Source: Mastigamoeba balamuthi
Taxonomy: Eukaryota; Evosea; Mastigamoebida; Mastigamoebidae
Reading direction: 5' to 3'
DNA length: 64,000 bases
Assembly: GCA_902651635.1 (NCBI GenBank)
Contig: CACRSC010000002.1
Location: 595,134-659,133, forward strand
In this document: in pieces, positions 34,306 through 46,132 of the stretch
Layout of the letters: each line of letters begins with the position of its first letter
Position numbering within the stretch: position 1 is the first letter of the stretch
The notes under the pieces: model-generated
The model's input: only the letters and a program-made list of their open reading frames with translations
What the model was told of the DNA's origin: nothing
Databases searched by the model: none
Made by a program: the position numbers and the translations under genes

Positions 34306-35388
34306 TTACATAGACATGTGGGAAGCGTTCCTCTGCGATGCGGAGGCTGGCTGGGCTGAGCAGAACCAGCTGGCCAGCTCCTTGGTCCACGCCTTGGTCA
34401 TCTGGTCGTTGGGCGCGATGATCAGCCACCGCTGCGCGGGCGCCGTCAGCGCCACCGCGAGCGTTCCGTTCCACAGCCCCGGCGACGGGCACTGCATCTC
34501 CCTGCGGTTGATCTGCGCCACGAGCACGAAAGGCGCCTTGCTCTTGCCGCTCTGTCTGATCTCGCAGCACACGAGCACGTCGGACATGAGGAACAGCTGC
34601 GCCTTGGGCACCGATATCGTCTTGCTGTCCGAGGCGAACAGCACACCCACGGACGCGGGGCCCTCGCGCAGCAGCTTGCGCCCGTGGACCACGAGCTCCT
34701 GCCCGGGCTTGCCCTCGATGCCGTCGACTGTGGCCAGCAGCGCCTCGATCGACTGGATCTCTGCAAAGTCGACGCCGGCCATGATGGCGTCCCTGACGCC
34801 CGTCACCCATGCGAGGGAGCGCTCCAGCAGGTCCCAGTCAGCGTGCGCGCGCGGGGTGCTGGCCCGCACGGCCTGCAGCATGGTGACGTAGGCGCCCAGG
34901 CGGCCGAAGATCACGCGCAGTGCGTCATCGAGCGTGTCGACGTCGAGCTTCTGCGGCAGCGCCTTGACGAACGCCTGGACGCGGGAAGCGAACGAGGCGT
35001 TGCTGCAGGCCAGCCTGCGCATGGTCACTAGAATGCGGGGGTACCTCCTGCACACGGCCGAGTACAGCAGGAAGAACTGCGTCTGCGCAATTGAATACGT
35101 CAGTAACACGCGTACACATAGCGAGCACGTAATACACAGGAGGCAAAAGCTCACATGCTCGAGGACGATGTCGCCGATGGTCTTGGCGCTCTGCCAGCCC
35201 TCGATCCGCTCGGAGAGCCACGCGAGCAGCTTCTTGTGGTGCAGCGCGCCCGAGGACTGCTGCTCCCCCGACCTGCGCCCCAGCGACACGCGGTAGTCGC
35301 CCCCCTTGTCGCTGGGAACGAGGTGAGAGCGGCCGGCGGGGCGTCGTTGCGTGGGCAGAGGCGCCAACGTGTGCATCACAACGCGCAC
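34306..35388 (-). CDS. DH-PH domain Rho guanine-nucleotide exchange factor
   Basis: An activator of Rho-family GTPases. The DH (Dbl homology) part spans exon 1 (SGALHHKKLLAWLSERIEGW, then TIGDIVLEH) and exon 2 (TQFFLLYSAVCRRYPRILVT, then RVQAFVKALPQKLDVDTLDD). A 72-nt intron at about 35,083-35,154 keeps the frame open but breaks the DH helix if retained. The PH domain follows: LVVHGRKLLREGP, KAQLFLMSDVLVCCE and LVAQINRREMQC, ending with the C-terminal helix WTKELASWF. At ~335 aa it is a minimal DH-PH unit; the true start may lie upstream, since residues before about 35,330 are not conserved. A Rho GTPase gene lies in the same window at 3.3-4.4 kb, though partnership is only a possibility. Confidence 0.82.
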   Translation of the reverse strand: MRVVMHTLAPLPTQRRPAGRSHLVPSDKGGDYRVSLGRRSGEQQSSGALHHKKLLAWLSERIEGWQSAKTIGDIVLEHVSFCLLCITCSLCVRVLLTYSIAQTQFFLLYSAVCRRYPRILVTMRRLACSNASFASRVQAFVKALPQKLDVDTLDDALRVIFGRLGAYVTMLQAVRASTPRAHADWDLLERSLAWVTGVRDAIMAGVDFAEIQSIEALLATVDGIEGKPGQELVVHGRKLLREGPASVGVLFASDSKTISVPKAQLFLMSDVLVCCEIRQSGKSKAPFVLVAQINRREMQCPSPGLWNGTLAVALTAPAQRWLIIAPNDQMTKAWTKELASWFCSAQPASASQRNASHMSM

Positions 35389-36580
35389 ATTGAACTCGCG
35401 GTGTGGGGGAGAGAAGGGAGAGCGAATTATTCATAACGGGGGCGGTGGGGGCGAGGGGGGGGCGACGGACGGCGCTGGCGGTGCGGTCGACGGCGAGTCC
35501 ATCATTCTGCGTGGGTGGGCGTTGGGCGCGGGGGGAGGAAGAGTGCCCAGCGACGGGCGAGCGTTCTGCAAGACTACTTCGCCTTGTTTCGGTTGTTTAG
35601 GGCAAGGGTCAAAGAAAATCGGGTCTGCAGAACTCGCAGCACAACGCCTGATTTGTAACGTGGCGCATCACACTGTGCTGCTGTGCCCTTGCGAGGGCTC
35701 AGCGACGACAGACAGGGGCAAGCTGTCAGGTAATTGCCACTACGGGAAAAAGAAAATGGCATCAGGAAATTGCACAGGGGATTCTCTGGCGCCCTGTGGA
35801 AGGCAGGAGTTGGTGCCCGCTGCGAGGTGTACTCGGCGCTACTCCCTGCGGTTGACACTGGGATGGCCGGCAGTGAACAACTTGCCGCTGGAAACCGTCT
35901 GCAAGATTGTGCACGTCGAATTCTCGGAAGTAGTAGTCCCCAACTGCAAAGCGGGTTAGCGAAGCGGTGATGGGAGCTGGATGGGCGAGTTGCGGGCGAC
36001 TCCCTGCCTGCGGGTCCATTGGCTCTCTCTGAATAGGTTCACGGTTTGGCAGAAGACAGCCACCTTGGTGAAACTCTGACCTGAAGAGGGGAAGACCTGG
36101 CGTCCTGAGACCTGGCATCCTGATATGAGGCAGATGGATCTCCTCGAAACACTGTACAAAATTAGATAAAAAACCCGCATAGCGAGTGCTGGTTGGAAAG
36201 ACAATCGCCGCCGCTCTCCGAACATACGATGCTGTCGGTGCACCGCCCGTCCCATTCACCGCGTCAGCGAAAACGGGTATGCACCGAGTTCGCCGGCGAC
36301 CGTCAGGTGCAGCATCTGCAACCGGTTTGGCCCACCCAGCAGCGCACACAAGCCACACCACGCACCCACCCACCAGCGAAAGAAGACCGGAGCCCCCCTC
36401 GAGGAAAAAAAGCGCGAGAAAATATCTCAATGACAGAAATCTGCGCAGCTCTCACACGCAACACCAACCCCGTCCGCACCAGCGCGCGCGCACACACGCT
36501 AAAAACCCAACACCCGCCCGCAACAAGGCACCGGTCCGGCAGCGCCAGTAAGCTAACGTGCGAAGCGCCAGGGAGAGGAG
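35389..36580. other. Intergenic region, no gene supported
   Basis: About 1.2 kb between the divergent RhoGEF and Myb genes. Open frames here are low-complexity and overlap each other. Sequence 36,415-36,431 (GAGAAAATATCTCAATG) is an AT-rich palindrome-like string about 150-165 bases upstream of the Myb start and may belong to its promoter. Confidence 0.45.
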
Positions 36581-38891
36581 ATGTCGTCGTCGGACGAGGC
36601 CGACCCGATGGCGGGGTACAATAGGCGTTTATTTTTTGAAATTTCCAACGCCGAAAAAACCACCGCACCACCAGCACACAACCCGCCCTTTGCACCCTCC
36701 ACCCGCACTGTGGTAACCGACCAACGGCCACAAAAATCCGCGCAGGGCGACAACAAGGGGCCCGCGCGCGCCGAGGAAGGGGCCCTGGAGCCAGGAGGTA
36801 CGCCAGCGCGGAGCCCAAACGGGGCCTGCCGATCTGGAGGGGATGGATTTAAAAATAGTCCACACATTCCTGCCCCGCACCCACCCCCGGGCGGCTGCCG
36901 CCTGGGCTGCCGCACGAACCAACGCCCGCGCGCGCGTCGTCGCCCCGCCCTCCCGCAGGAGGATGAGCTGCTGAGGTCGCTGGTGGAGAAGTACGGCGCG
37001 AAGGACTGGACTTTTATTGCTTCCCACATTTCAGGCCGCGTAGGAAAGCAGTGCCGCGAGAGGTACAGGGACCGGCACACACCCCTGTTAACATAACGCG
37101 CCCCCCGCCGCCGCAGCGCCACCGGCGATCCCGGGAATTAACCTGCGTTGCGTCACACACACGGGCCCCCCCTCCCCCCTGGAATCGGGAATCCCCCCTT
37201 CCTGAGAATGACGAGCCCACCGCGGTGCCTGGCAGGTACCACAACCACCTCGCGCCCGACGTGAAGAAGGACGCATGGACGACCGAGGAGGACGCCGTCA
37301 TCATCAAGTACCACCGCGAGCTGGGCAACCGCTGGACCGACATCGCCAAGCTGCTCGGCAACGGCCGCCCCGCCAACGACGTCAAGAACCGCTGGAACTC
37401 CACCCTCAAGGTGCGCCCCCCCTTCTTCTCTCTCCCGCCCCCACTCTGCTCTGCTCTCTTCATTTGGCCCACAAGACCACACCCGGGCAGAGGAGGGTCC
37501 AGCAGGAGGAGGAGAGCGCGGCGGGGCAGCTGGGGATGATGGCGGCGATGGCCCCGGGCAGCGCGCCGCGCATGACGGTCATGGAGGCGCTCGGGTACCC
37601 GGCGTCCGCGCTGCCGCCGCCGACGTCGCCGCTGGCGATGCCCAACCGCCCCATCGCGGGCGTCTCGCCCTCGCGGACGCCGCCGATCCTCGACCCCTCC
37701 TCGTGCCCCGCCGCGTACGGCGGCGCGGCGACCAACAGCCCCGCGCAGTCGCGCCTGAGGTTCTCGGTCATGGCGCCCTCGAGCGGCTCGTACTCGCCCG
37801 CTGCGGCGGCCGCGGCGGCTGCGGCTGCTGCGGCGGCGGCCGCGGCCGCGGCGGCGTCGTCGCCGTCGAGCGCGACGCAGTGCCAGCAGGGGTCGCTGGC
37901 GAGCCCGCACCACCCGCTGGCGATGCTGCCGCTGCCGCAGCACGCGGGGGGCAGCGCGCCGCCGCCGCCGCCGCACTCGTACCTCGTGCCGCACATGTTC
38001 AGCTCGGCGCCGGCGTCGCCCGAGCCGTGGGACGCGGCCGAGCGCGACCTCGTGATGATGTCGCCGGGCGGGGGCGCGAGGAACAGCGGCGGGCTGCCGC
38101 CGGGGTCGCTCTTCGCGTCGCCGTCGTCGGCGCTCGCGGGGTGGCCGCAGCTGGGGCCGCCGGGCAGCCGCAACTCGGGGCTGCGCGACGCGTTCAGCCC
38201 CGACAAGCTCGAGATCGGGGGGCTGCTGGACGTGCAGGGCTCGCAGCAGGCGAGCGCGGGGTCGGGGCTGCAGATGCAGCACGACATGTCGCCGCCCAGG
38301 CCCTCGCCGCAGCTCGGCACGCTGCTGGCCTCGGACGCGGCCCAGATGCAGAGCCCCTCGCTGTCGCACATGCAGCACGCGGGGCAGCTGCCGGGCATCG
38401 CGGCGTGGCAGGCCGCCGGCGGCGCCGCGCAGCAGCAGCAGCAGCAGCAGCAGCACGAGTGGAACCCGTTCCCCTTTGAGGACACGGGCGCGGCGGCCGC
38501 CGGGGCGTCGGCGATGGACACGGGGATGCCGCCCGCGGACGTGCCGTCGCTGCCCGCGAACCTGCAGCTGCTCACACAACGGCTGTCGCCCACGCCCGAG
38601 CGCCTCACGTCGCTGCAGCAGCAGGCGCAACAACAGGCGCAGCAGCAGCAGCAGCAGCAGGAAATGATGGACGGGCCTCTGCTGTCGATGCAGCCCAGAT
38701 GGCCGCCGTCGTCCCCGCAGGCGCCGCTGGCCAGCCCGATATTCGGGACGCAGCCGCCGCCGGGGCAGCCGCAGGGGTCGGGGCAGCAGGGGGCCAACCC
38801 CTCGCAGGTGCTGCCGTCGATGAACATGCCGCAGCAGCAGCAGACGACGGCGGGGGCGAGATCGTCGTTCAATCGCAGCATGTTGATGTGA
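36581..38891 (+). CDS. R2R3 Myb transcription factor
   Basis: A DNA-binding regulator of 578 aa in five exons: 36581-36615, 36776-36797, 36959-37062, 37236-37410 and 37491-38891. The 22-nt second exon supplies KGPWSQE, so that R2 reads KGPWSQEEDELLRSLVEKYG with the first Trp. R2 continues KDWTFIASHISGRVGKQCRE and RYHNHL, where Tyr replaces the third Trp. R3 reads DAWTTEEDAVI, NRWTDIAKLL and DVKNRWNSTLK. Spacing matches metazoan c-Myb R2R3 closely. The remaining ~450 residues are low-complexity: an Ala run of about 19 at 37,800-37,860, then Pro/Gly and poly-Gln tracts at 38,430-38,455, 38,617-38,660 and 38,831-38,843, as in activation domains. Without the 22-nt exon, exon 1 and exon 3 do not join in frame, which is strong support for it. 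Confidence 0.93.
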
Positions 38892-39650
38892 CCCCCGCCT
38901 GCTTTCTTGTCCTCCCCCACCCTCTCCTCCTCCCTCACATCCTCACACAAGCAGCCCTCCCCCTCCTCACCACTCTCTGTGCCTTAGGTTGGCTTTTTAG
39001 TTTGAAACAATCCCACTACCACCCGCTCAGCTACACGCCACCCGCATCCCCTCATCACGCCTCTCTAGCACCTCTCCTTGTCTTGTGCACGTGTGTCTCT
39101 CCACGTCCGCCGGTACCTTCGGATGTTATTGGAAGGAAGGCGGGACACCGACAAAGTGACATCCAGAAGCGCACTCGTTACTAACCACCGATGATGCCTA
39201 TGCCTGAAACGATTCGCCTGCGTTGCCGACAACCTTACCTTTCCCCAACGCGCGAGTAATAACGCCGGGCCAGTTTGCGGCTCCAGAAGTCCAGAAGAGG
39301 TTCACCCGCATTCGGCAGCCATCACAGGCAAGCATGTCTGTGTACTGGAGCGAACGAACACGCTGTCCGGCAGGGGAAGTGAGTGAAAGAGAAGAGCAGG
39401 AGACGCGAGGTGACCCCGAGGAGGCGCCAGCGGTCACAGCCAGTGTGCGGCTTCTCTCTGTTCGCTGTGCTTGCCGGGGTGGTGACCATACCGAGAACGC
39501 CCTGTGACTGTGCTGTGCACAAGGGCGGTTTTCACTGTTCCTGGGTGGATCTTCCAGCAGGATTCCCTTGTCGCGCGATCGTGCGCGTGCATTTCTTTTG
39601 TTGTTTACTTTTAAATTTGCTTAGTGGGGCCAAGGCAGACAGCAGACATC
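38892..39650. other. Intergenic region, no gene supported
   Basis: About 760 bases between the Myb 3' end and the ThDP enzyme start, both on the plus strand. No tRNA, repeat or convincing ORF. An AT-rich TTTACTTTTAAATTT stretch at about 39,605-39,620, some 35-45 bases upstream of the next ATG, may be a core promoter. Confidence 0.45.
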
Positions 39651-41773
39651 ATGGCGGAGACCATCGGCAACGTCTCGGACTACGTGATCCACGCCCTCAT
39701 GCGGCAGGGCGTGCGCCGCGTCTACGGCTACCTCGGGGCCGCCGTGGTCCCGCTGCTGCAGGCACGTCCGTCCGGGCCCTCTCGGGACAGCGCCGCTGTT
39801 TTTAGTCTAGTTTGGTTCCGCGAAATTTCTCACAATATGCTCGTAATGCCGCATTCTCAGAGCGTCGAGAAGGCGGGGCTCGACTTTGTGGTCTGCCGCA
39901 CAGAGGCCAACGCCGCGCTCTCGGCCAGCGCGGAGGCGAAGCTCACCGGCAACCTCGCGGTCTGCATCGCCACCAGCGGTCCCGGTACGCGGCAGAGACT
40001 CTCTCACTGCGCCAGTGTCTTCTCGGCGCAGTTCAAATTATATCAAGTGATTTATACTGTGCGCCCCTGGTAAGGAGCGATTCCTGGATTCGCGGCAGGG
40101 CACGGGGTATCTCCACTTTTTCAGCGGCAAATATCTCGATTTCCTCTGGTGACGTTGATCGCTCTGCAGGCGCGTCGAACCTCGTGACGGGGCTTCTGGA
40201 CGCGCAGGCGGACAGGGCGCCGGTGCTCGCGCTGACGGGCGACCTGCCGACGATCAAGAGGGGCCGCGGGCTGGAGTTCCAGGAGATGGACCAGGGCGCC
40301 GTGCTGGGCCCCGTCGTCGGCCTGACCTCGACCGCGGCGCACCCGCAGAGCGTGCCCGCGCTCCTGCAGCGGGCCATCGGCCGCGCGCTCAACAACCGCG
40401 AGGCCGTCCACCTCTGCATCCCCTCGGACATCCAGCTGGTGCGCTAGTTCCCGTTGGATTTCGCATATCTGCGCAGATTCTCCGCAATATCCTGCGGAAA
40501 TATCAGCGAAAATCAACTGATTTTTGTTGTTCTCCCCCGCCCTTGATAGGTGCCGATGCCCGACGACCACGGGCTTGCGCACTACCCGCTGCGGCCCATC
40601 CGCGACACGACGCCCGGCCGCTTCACGCGGGAGCTGTTCGAGGCGGCCGCGCAGCTGATCGTCGACGCGTCTGTGAGCGGCGGCGTCGCCATCGCCGTGG
40701 GCCCGCGCGCCCGCGGCTGCGGCGAGGCCATCGAGCAGCTGGCGGGCCTGATCCCCGCGCCGGTGATGTGCTCGCTGGACGCCAAGGGCATCGTGAGCGA
40801 GGCGCACCCCGACGTGGTGGGCGTGCTGGGCATCTTCGGGTCGCCCGCGTTCTGGGTCTCGCAGGACTCGCTCGAGGGCATCGGGCTGATCGTCGCCGTG
40901 GGCCTCGACAACCCCGCGGTGTTCCTGGCCAACCTCGGCGGCGAGCAGGTGCGCGAGCTCGTGCTGGTCGACCACGACTTCAGCGACATCGCGCACTCGT
41001 TCGCGCCCAAGGCGACGCTGATCGGGCCGATCGAGGAGGCGATCGCGGGCATCGCGGGGGCCATCGTGGGCTCGGCGTCGCCCAGGGCGTCGCGGGCCAA
41101 GGGGCAGGCGACGGTCATCGCAGAGATCAACGCCAAGAAGAAGGCGTTCTTCCAGAAGTACCTCGACGAGGCCTCGGTGCCCAGCGAGCGCTACGTGCAC
41201 CCCGTGCGGCTGCTGGGCTGCCTCGAGCAGGCGCTGGCGCGGCGCGCGGGCTCGGTGATCGTGCCCGACGTGGGCGACAACACCGTCTGGATGGGCCTCT
41301 TCCTGCGCCTCTCGCACCGCGAGCGCCTGCTGACGACGGCCAAGCACGGCGTCATGGGCTGGTCGATGCCCGCGTGCCTCGCCAGCAAGCTGGCCCAGCC
41401 CGCCTCGACGGTCGTCGGCATCGCCGGGGACGGCGGGTGCCTGATGTCGGTGCAGGAGCTCGCGACGGCCGTACAGTACGGCGCGAGCTTTGTGTACATT
41501 GTGTTCCGCAACGCAGTGCTGCGGAGGGTCGTCGGCAGCCCGTTCATGGCCATCAGCCAGTGCAACTTCGCCATGATGGCCGAGTCGTTCGGGGCCAAGG
41601 GGCTCAGCATCGCGCGCAACGACGAGGCGGCGATCGCCGGCGTGCTGCGCGAGGCGTTTGAGCACGTCGACGCCAACAGGGGCCCCGTCGTCATCGACGT
41701 CTCGATCGACCCCGCCATCGGCGCGCCCATGGCGGCCTGGAACATCCAGGCGCCCGCCATGAGCTTCAAGTAG
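39651..41773 (+). CDS. ThDP-dependent enzyme, pyruvate oxidase/acetolactate synthase type
   Basis: A thiamine-diphosphate enzyme acting on pyruvate or another 2-oxo acid. There are four exons. The Pyr domain holds DYVIHALMRQGVRRVYGYLG, the activating Glu in VVCRTEANAAL, and ATSGP|GASNLVTGLLDAQADR. The central domain runs from about 40,556 (VGPRARGCGEAIEQLAGLIP). The PP domain contains the ThDP-Mg motif GDGGCLMSVQELATAVQYG, but the usual closing NN is RN (VFRNAVLRR). The FAD/regulatory membrane tail of PoxB is not evident. Exon 1 ends CAG|GCACGT, a possible GC-AG intron, though a GTCCGG donor six bases on is an alternative. Sequence looks closest to bacterial PoxB-like enzymes; transfer from bacteria is possible but not shown. 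The acceptor and product are unknown. Confidence 0.87.
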
Positions 41774-41877
41774 AGAGTGTGTTCAACATCGCGCTTACTG
41801 TTGCTGCCATTTGGTTTCCGTCTGCTCAGTTCAGACAGTCGGTCACGAGTGCACCGCTTCTTGCACACTGAAAGCGG

Positions 41878-42624
41878 CTAGTCCTCAAATGACTGCCAAT
41901 TTATGGAGATCTTGCGGAAGACGAAATGGGGGAAGGCCACTGCGAGCCTGGAGAGGGGCAGAGGGCCGGCAGGCAGCGCAACACTGCCAGGAATAGTATC
42001 ATCTTTATCCACGCCGTCACCAGCTGCGACACCTCCACGACGCCCTTCCAGAAGTACGGACCGTTCAGGCGCCTCCATAGGGACACGCACGCTGGCACCG
42101 CCACGTGCTCTCCCTCCTGACCTCCCTGCTGCTCTGATTTGATGAGACCGGAGGCATCACTCATAATCCTGCAAGTACCTGCTCTCACTCGCGCCATCTC
42201 GAGCTGGTGCCTGTGCTCCTCCTCCCTCCTCTCCTTCTTCATCTCGCTGTCCTCAACCTCCTTCGCCGTGTCCTGCATTTGATAAACGTCCAAGTTGAAG
42301 TTGCAACAGAGGAAGCAAGGAGCGAACCACGAGGTCCAGCACGCTCGCGCGCGAGATGGCGTCAGGCTCGGAGAGCATCGCGAGTGCCTCGCTTCGCAGG
42401 AAGTACGTGCGGTGGATGACGGGGATCACCCTGCGGATTGCCAGGCGCTCCCTGGTGTTGTCCGCCACGCGGAGGAGGGGGTCGTAGATGGTGTAGATGG
42501 CGTACTCGGCCTCCATATCTGCGGGAGAGACGCCGATGAGGGCCACCGAGAGAGGTGCAGACCTGATTGTTATGGTGCTCTGAGATGCAGAGATCGAGGG
42601 CGGCGGTAGAAGCGCCGAGTCCAA
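41878..42624 (-). CDS. Hypothetical protein, coiled coil and hydrophobic segment
   Basis: A possible small multi-exon gene that I cannot resolve. Starting at 42,624, one frame reads MDSALLPPPSISASQSTITI and contains EYAIYTIYDPLLRVADNTRE. A second frame from about 42,280 has a charged coiled coil (EMKKERREEEHRHQLEMARV) and then a hydrophobic stretch (VSQLVTAWIKMILFLAVLRC). A third closes with LAVAFPHFVFRKISINWQSF and a stop at 41,878. Composition is protein-like in all three and they lie in order, which suggests exons of one gene. I could not place every splice site with confidence. No family is recognised. Confidence 0.4.
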
Positions 42625-43077
42625 AGAGAAAGTTGTGCGAGAGTTTACGAGAGTTAATTGATACGAAAAGGCATAATATCTTCTTGATTCTGCTATTTTC
42701 CCGACACAGCCAACAAGCAGAGAGGCTTCTGAGAGTTTGTGCCGTCATCGAAGTCTTCGCCGCGATTCCGTGGGTCGCCAGAATTGACAGTTTGTCCTCG
42801 TTCTGGGATGCCACTCAGCAGGATTGTTCCCCTCACCATGTCCGGACTTTAAAGGAGTGAAAGCAACCTACACCTGTGGGTCCCACTCGGGTCTCCTGTT
42901 TGTGGATGAGAGGGCACAGGGGCGTGGGGTATTCATATGGTGACATATCCGGGAGAAAAGACGGTGTCACTAATTGCCTTTATGCCAATTGGATCTCTGC
43001 AAAGTCCCCCAAAAAAAGAGTTACGCAAGCAAACGGGACAGGGAGAGATCCCCAGTTGATTCACCACCACCCCAGCC
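42625..43077. other. Intergenic region, no gene supported
   Basis: About 450 bases of mixed composition upstream of the hypothetical gene and downstream of SEC23. Short open frames only. Confidence 0.4.
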
Positions 43078-45637
43078 TCAAGACTGCTGCAGCACGAGCT
43101 TGATGAAGTGCTCCCTGAACACGCTGTACCCGACGTCCTCGGACAGCAGGTCGGCGGTGGGCACGCTCGTGTCCCCGGGGTCCAGCACGGACATCAGGAA
43201 GCGCGAGTCGCTGCTGTACTGCGAGCACTCGGTCACGGGCGGCCTCGGGAACCTGCCGTCGGCGCAGGCCTTGGCGTCTGCGGCAGCGCGGGCGAAGACG
43301 GCCCTCGTGGCCTCGTCTGTCTCGCCCTTGCGGTGGCGCATCGTCAGCGAGTGGCCGACCATCACGACGACCCAGAAGAACGCGTCGAGCAGCAGCACGT
43401 GGTCCGCCGACACGCTGCTCAGCGACAGCTCGACGGCCTCGCACGCGGCCTCTCCGCGCGCGTTGACATAGTACCTCCGCAGCGACGGCTGGACCATCAG
43501 CAGCGCGCTCGCGACGTCCGCGCGCCCGGCGGCGAAGCGGTAGAAGGCCGTCTCGTCGGGGCTGGCGTTGAAGACGCTGACCAGGCAGCCGCGCCGCAGG
43601 TGGTAGACGGCCAGCGGGAAGCGCCCCGCGTTGGGGGGCAGCGCGAACGTCGAGTTGGCGTTGTCCCTGCGGAACGTCGCGAACAGCGCGAGCTGCTGCA
43701 CGAGCGTGCGGTCCAGCCACCGCACCGTCGCCGCCTCGCCCTCGGCGTAGCTCTTCTCCACGGCCAGGCGCGCTGTCAGGGCCACCGCGACGTCCTGGTC
43801 GAACGACTGCAGCACGGCAGCGCCGTTGGGGTCCGACACGAGCCTGCAGACCAGCCTTAGTGCCTCGATCAGCGAGCGTCCCGGGCGTCAAAAAGAGAGC
43901 GCGGCTTGGCGGGGGGGGAGGGCTTGGGCTCACGGGCGCGAGAGCGTGGTCACCCGGAGGATGGCCTGGCCGCAGTTGTTGTAGAAGTGCGTCAGGATCT
44001 GTATGTAGCCCACCGACTGCGACGGCGTCTCCTGCGGCTGCGCGCACGCGAGCCCAGCGCGGATGGGTGGTCAGCTCTCCCGCTGGAGGGGGGGAGGAGC
44101 ACTCACGGGCGCGACGACCTCGAAGAAGAACGAGTGCGTAGAGTTGGCGTCGAGGGCGCAGGACTGCCAGGCAGAGGTGCCGCCCAGGCCGATCTGTTCC
44201 AGTATTCCCCCAGGGGGTCAGCGAGCGTTGGGGAACTCGCAACTGCGGAGGGCCCTCACGGTGCGGTCGGAGACGTATTGCGTGGTCTTGTTGAGCGACG
44301 TCAGGTGGCCGATGGCCCCCATGACCTTGAGCTCCCTGGAGCACTGCGCGCGGCGGGGAGGGGAGAGGGAAGAAATTCGAATTCAGCGAATTCAGTTGGG
44401 GAATTCGGGGAATCGGGGAATCCAATCGGGGGCGGGCGCGCGGGCGCACGACGACTTCGACGGTGGCGCGGAAGGCCATCTTGAGCAGGCCCCTGTAGTC
44501 CTTCTCGAGCAGGGTCATCAGCGACTGCGCGAAGACGTCGCCGGCGAAGGTGTCGTAGAGCATCACGACGCCGCCCGTGCGCTCGGCCACCGCGCGCATC
44601 TCGTGCAGGCCGACCTGGTCCCACGAGCAGCAGAGCAGGTCGACGGCGTGGCCCGCGGCGCTGTACTGCTGCGCGAGGTCTGCGTAGTACTCGCCGGCGG
44701 CGGCCGCGTGGCGCGCGCCCGCGTGGGCCAGCGCGTGGTGCGAGCGCATGAGCTCGCGGACGTCGGCGCCGACGACGGTCCCGGGCCCCGTCGTGCACGG
44801 GGCGCCGACAAAGAACATGGCGCGCGCGCCGACGTTGCGGCAGGCGCCGTCGAGCAGGCCGCAGACGACGCTCAGGGCGAGCCCCGTGGCGTTGGGCGCG
44901 CGCTGGCCCGCGGGCGGCGGCGCGTCGGCCGCGAGCTCGTCGAGGCGCGCGCTGAGGGCGAACTCGCACTCGCGCAGCGCCACGACGAAGCGCGCGGACG
45001 AGAGCGGCAGGCCCAGGAGGTCGTGCGCCCTGCGCGGGCCGTAGAGGCACGACCCCTGGAAGGCGTACGCCGCCGCCGCGTCGGCCGAGCGCAGGTCGTG
45101 CACGCGCACGTGCTCGCCGAACGAGACCAGCGCCACGCGCGTGTTGGCCGGCAGCAGCGACACCGCGCGCGAGACCGCGTCCTTGAGCGCCGCGAGCTCC
45201 TCGGGCGCGACGGCCGTGTTCAACGCCAGCACCACCACCGCGCTCTGCGCCGGCAGCCGCGGCAGCGCGTACTCCACCGTCACCGACCCCCCGGCCGACG
45301 CCGCAGCCGCCGCCGCGCTGCTGTTGGCGCTGAGCAGCAGAGAGGCCCCGCTGACAGCGTTGCGGCGGCCGCACATGCAGCACGTCCACCACTTGCCCTC
45401 GGGGTCCACGGCGCAGTGCGGGCTGTAGACGGCCGCGCACGGGGCCCCCGGGCAGACGAGCGGCTCGGCGTAGGCGCGCTGCGCGTTGGCCGGGCGCAGC
45501 GGCGTGTGCGCGACGCCCAGCGGCACCAGCAGCGCGCGCTGGGCCTCTGCCGCCGTCGCAGGCCACGCGTTCCACGACACCCGCGCCGCGTCCTCGACGG
45601 GTCCGCTGGGCGCTGACGACGCTTGCGCTTGGCTCAT
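43078..45637 (-). CDS. Sec23, COPII coat GTPase-activating subunit
   Basis: Inner-coat subunit of COPII vesicles that leave the ER; it stimulates Sar1 GTP hydrolysis and pairs with Sec24. There are several exons. The N-terminal SWNAWPATAAEAQRALLVPL matches the Sec23 WNVWP motif. The zinc finger is CPGAPC...HC...WWTCCMCGRRN, with C-x4-C spacing as in Sec23. The trunk (vWA-like) has YALPRLPAQSAVVVLALNT and later GLALSVVCGLLDG. The helical domain begins LQSFDQDVAVALTARLAVEK. The gelsolin-like end has ILLMD-like HVLLLDAFFWVVVMVG and SRFLMSVLDP, which keeps the GAP Arg. It ends HFIKLVLQQS. Sec23 rather than Sec24 is clear from the N-terminal and gelsolin motifs. The short introns between about 43,860 and 44,460 are only approximately placed. 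Confidence 0.93.
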
Positions 45638-46132
45638 CTTGTTGTGCCGTGCGTCTGTCTGTCTGTCTGTCTGTGTTGTGTGGGGGGGGGGGAGGTGGTG
45701 GGCGTGTTTGTTTGGAGAGAAATATGACGTGTCGATAATCGATGATTTGTGGGGAAATCTCACGCACGTAACTCGGGCGGAACAAAAATAGTTGAAGCCC
45801 CTCGTGATCCCCCCCCCCCCCCCCCCAACATGCAAATATGTGCTGTCCGTAATTGACAGAGATGAGGTGAGGTCACGCTTATTGGATTGAATATTCGGCA
45901 GAGAGTGTTGGCCTGGGAAAAAAACCGGCAATTTGGTGCAACGAAATCGCTTGCCTGTGAGAGCACAGAGAGATTCGAGCAGGCGTCTGAAATCCGCAAC
46001 AAAATTGTGTTGCGGTAACTGCTTGGCTATAGGCTTGTTACTGTTTGTTGTTGTTGTTGTTGTTGTTTGTACAGTCTCGGCAGTCGGGGGTCGCACAACA
46101 CACACACACACAAGGGGGAGGGAGGGCTAACG
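45638..46132. other. Spacer upstream of SEC23
   Basis: About 500 bases between two minus-strand genes. It contains a C18 run at 45,809-45,826, a CTGT microsatellite at about 45,656-45,672 and a TTG microsatellite at 46,043-46,067. The SEC23 promoter must lie here; an AAATATGACGTGTCGATAAT stretch at about 45,720 is the AT-rich part nearest the start. Confidence 0.45.

Noticed and set aside
43061-46111. Single 1,016-aa minus-strand ORF extending above the SEC23 start
   Set aside because: The upstream part is noncoding and the part below 44,460 leaves the true SEC23 frame through retained introns. The start at 45,637 with the WNAWP motif is the natural one.
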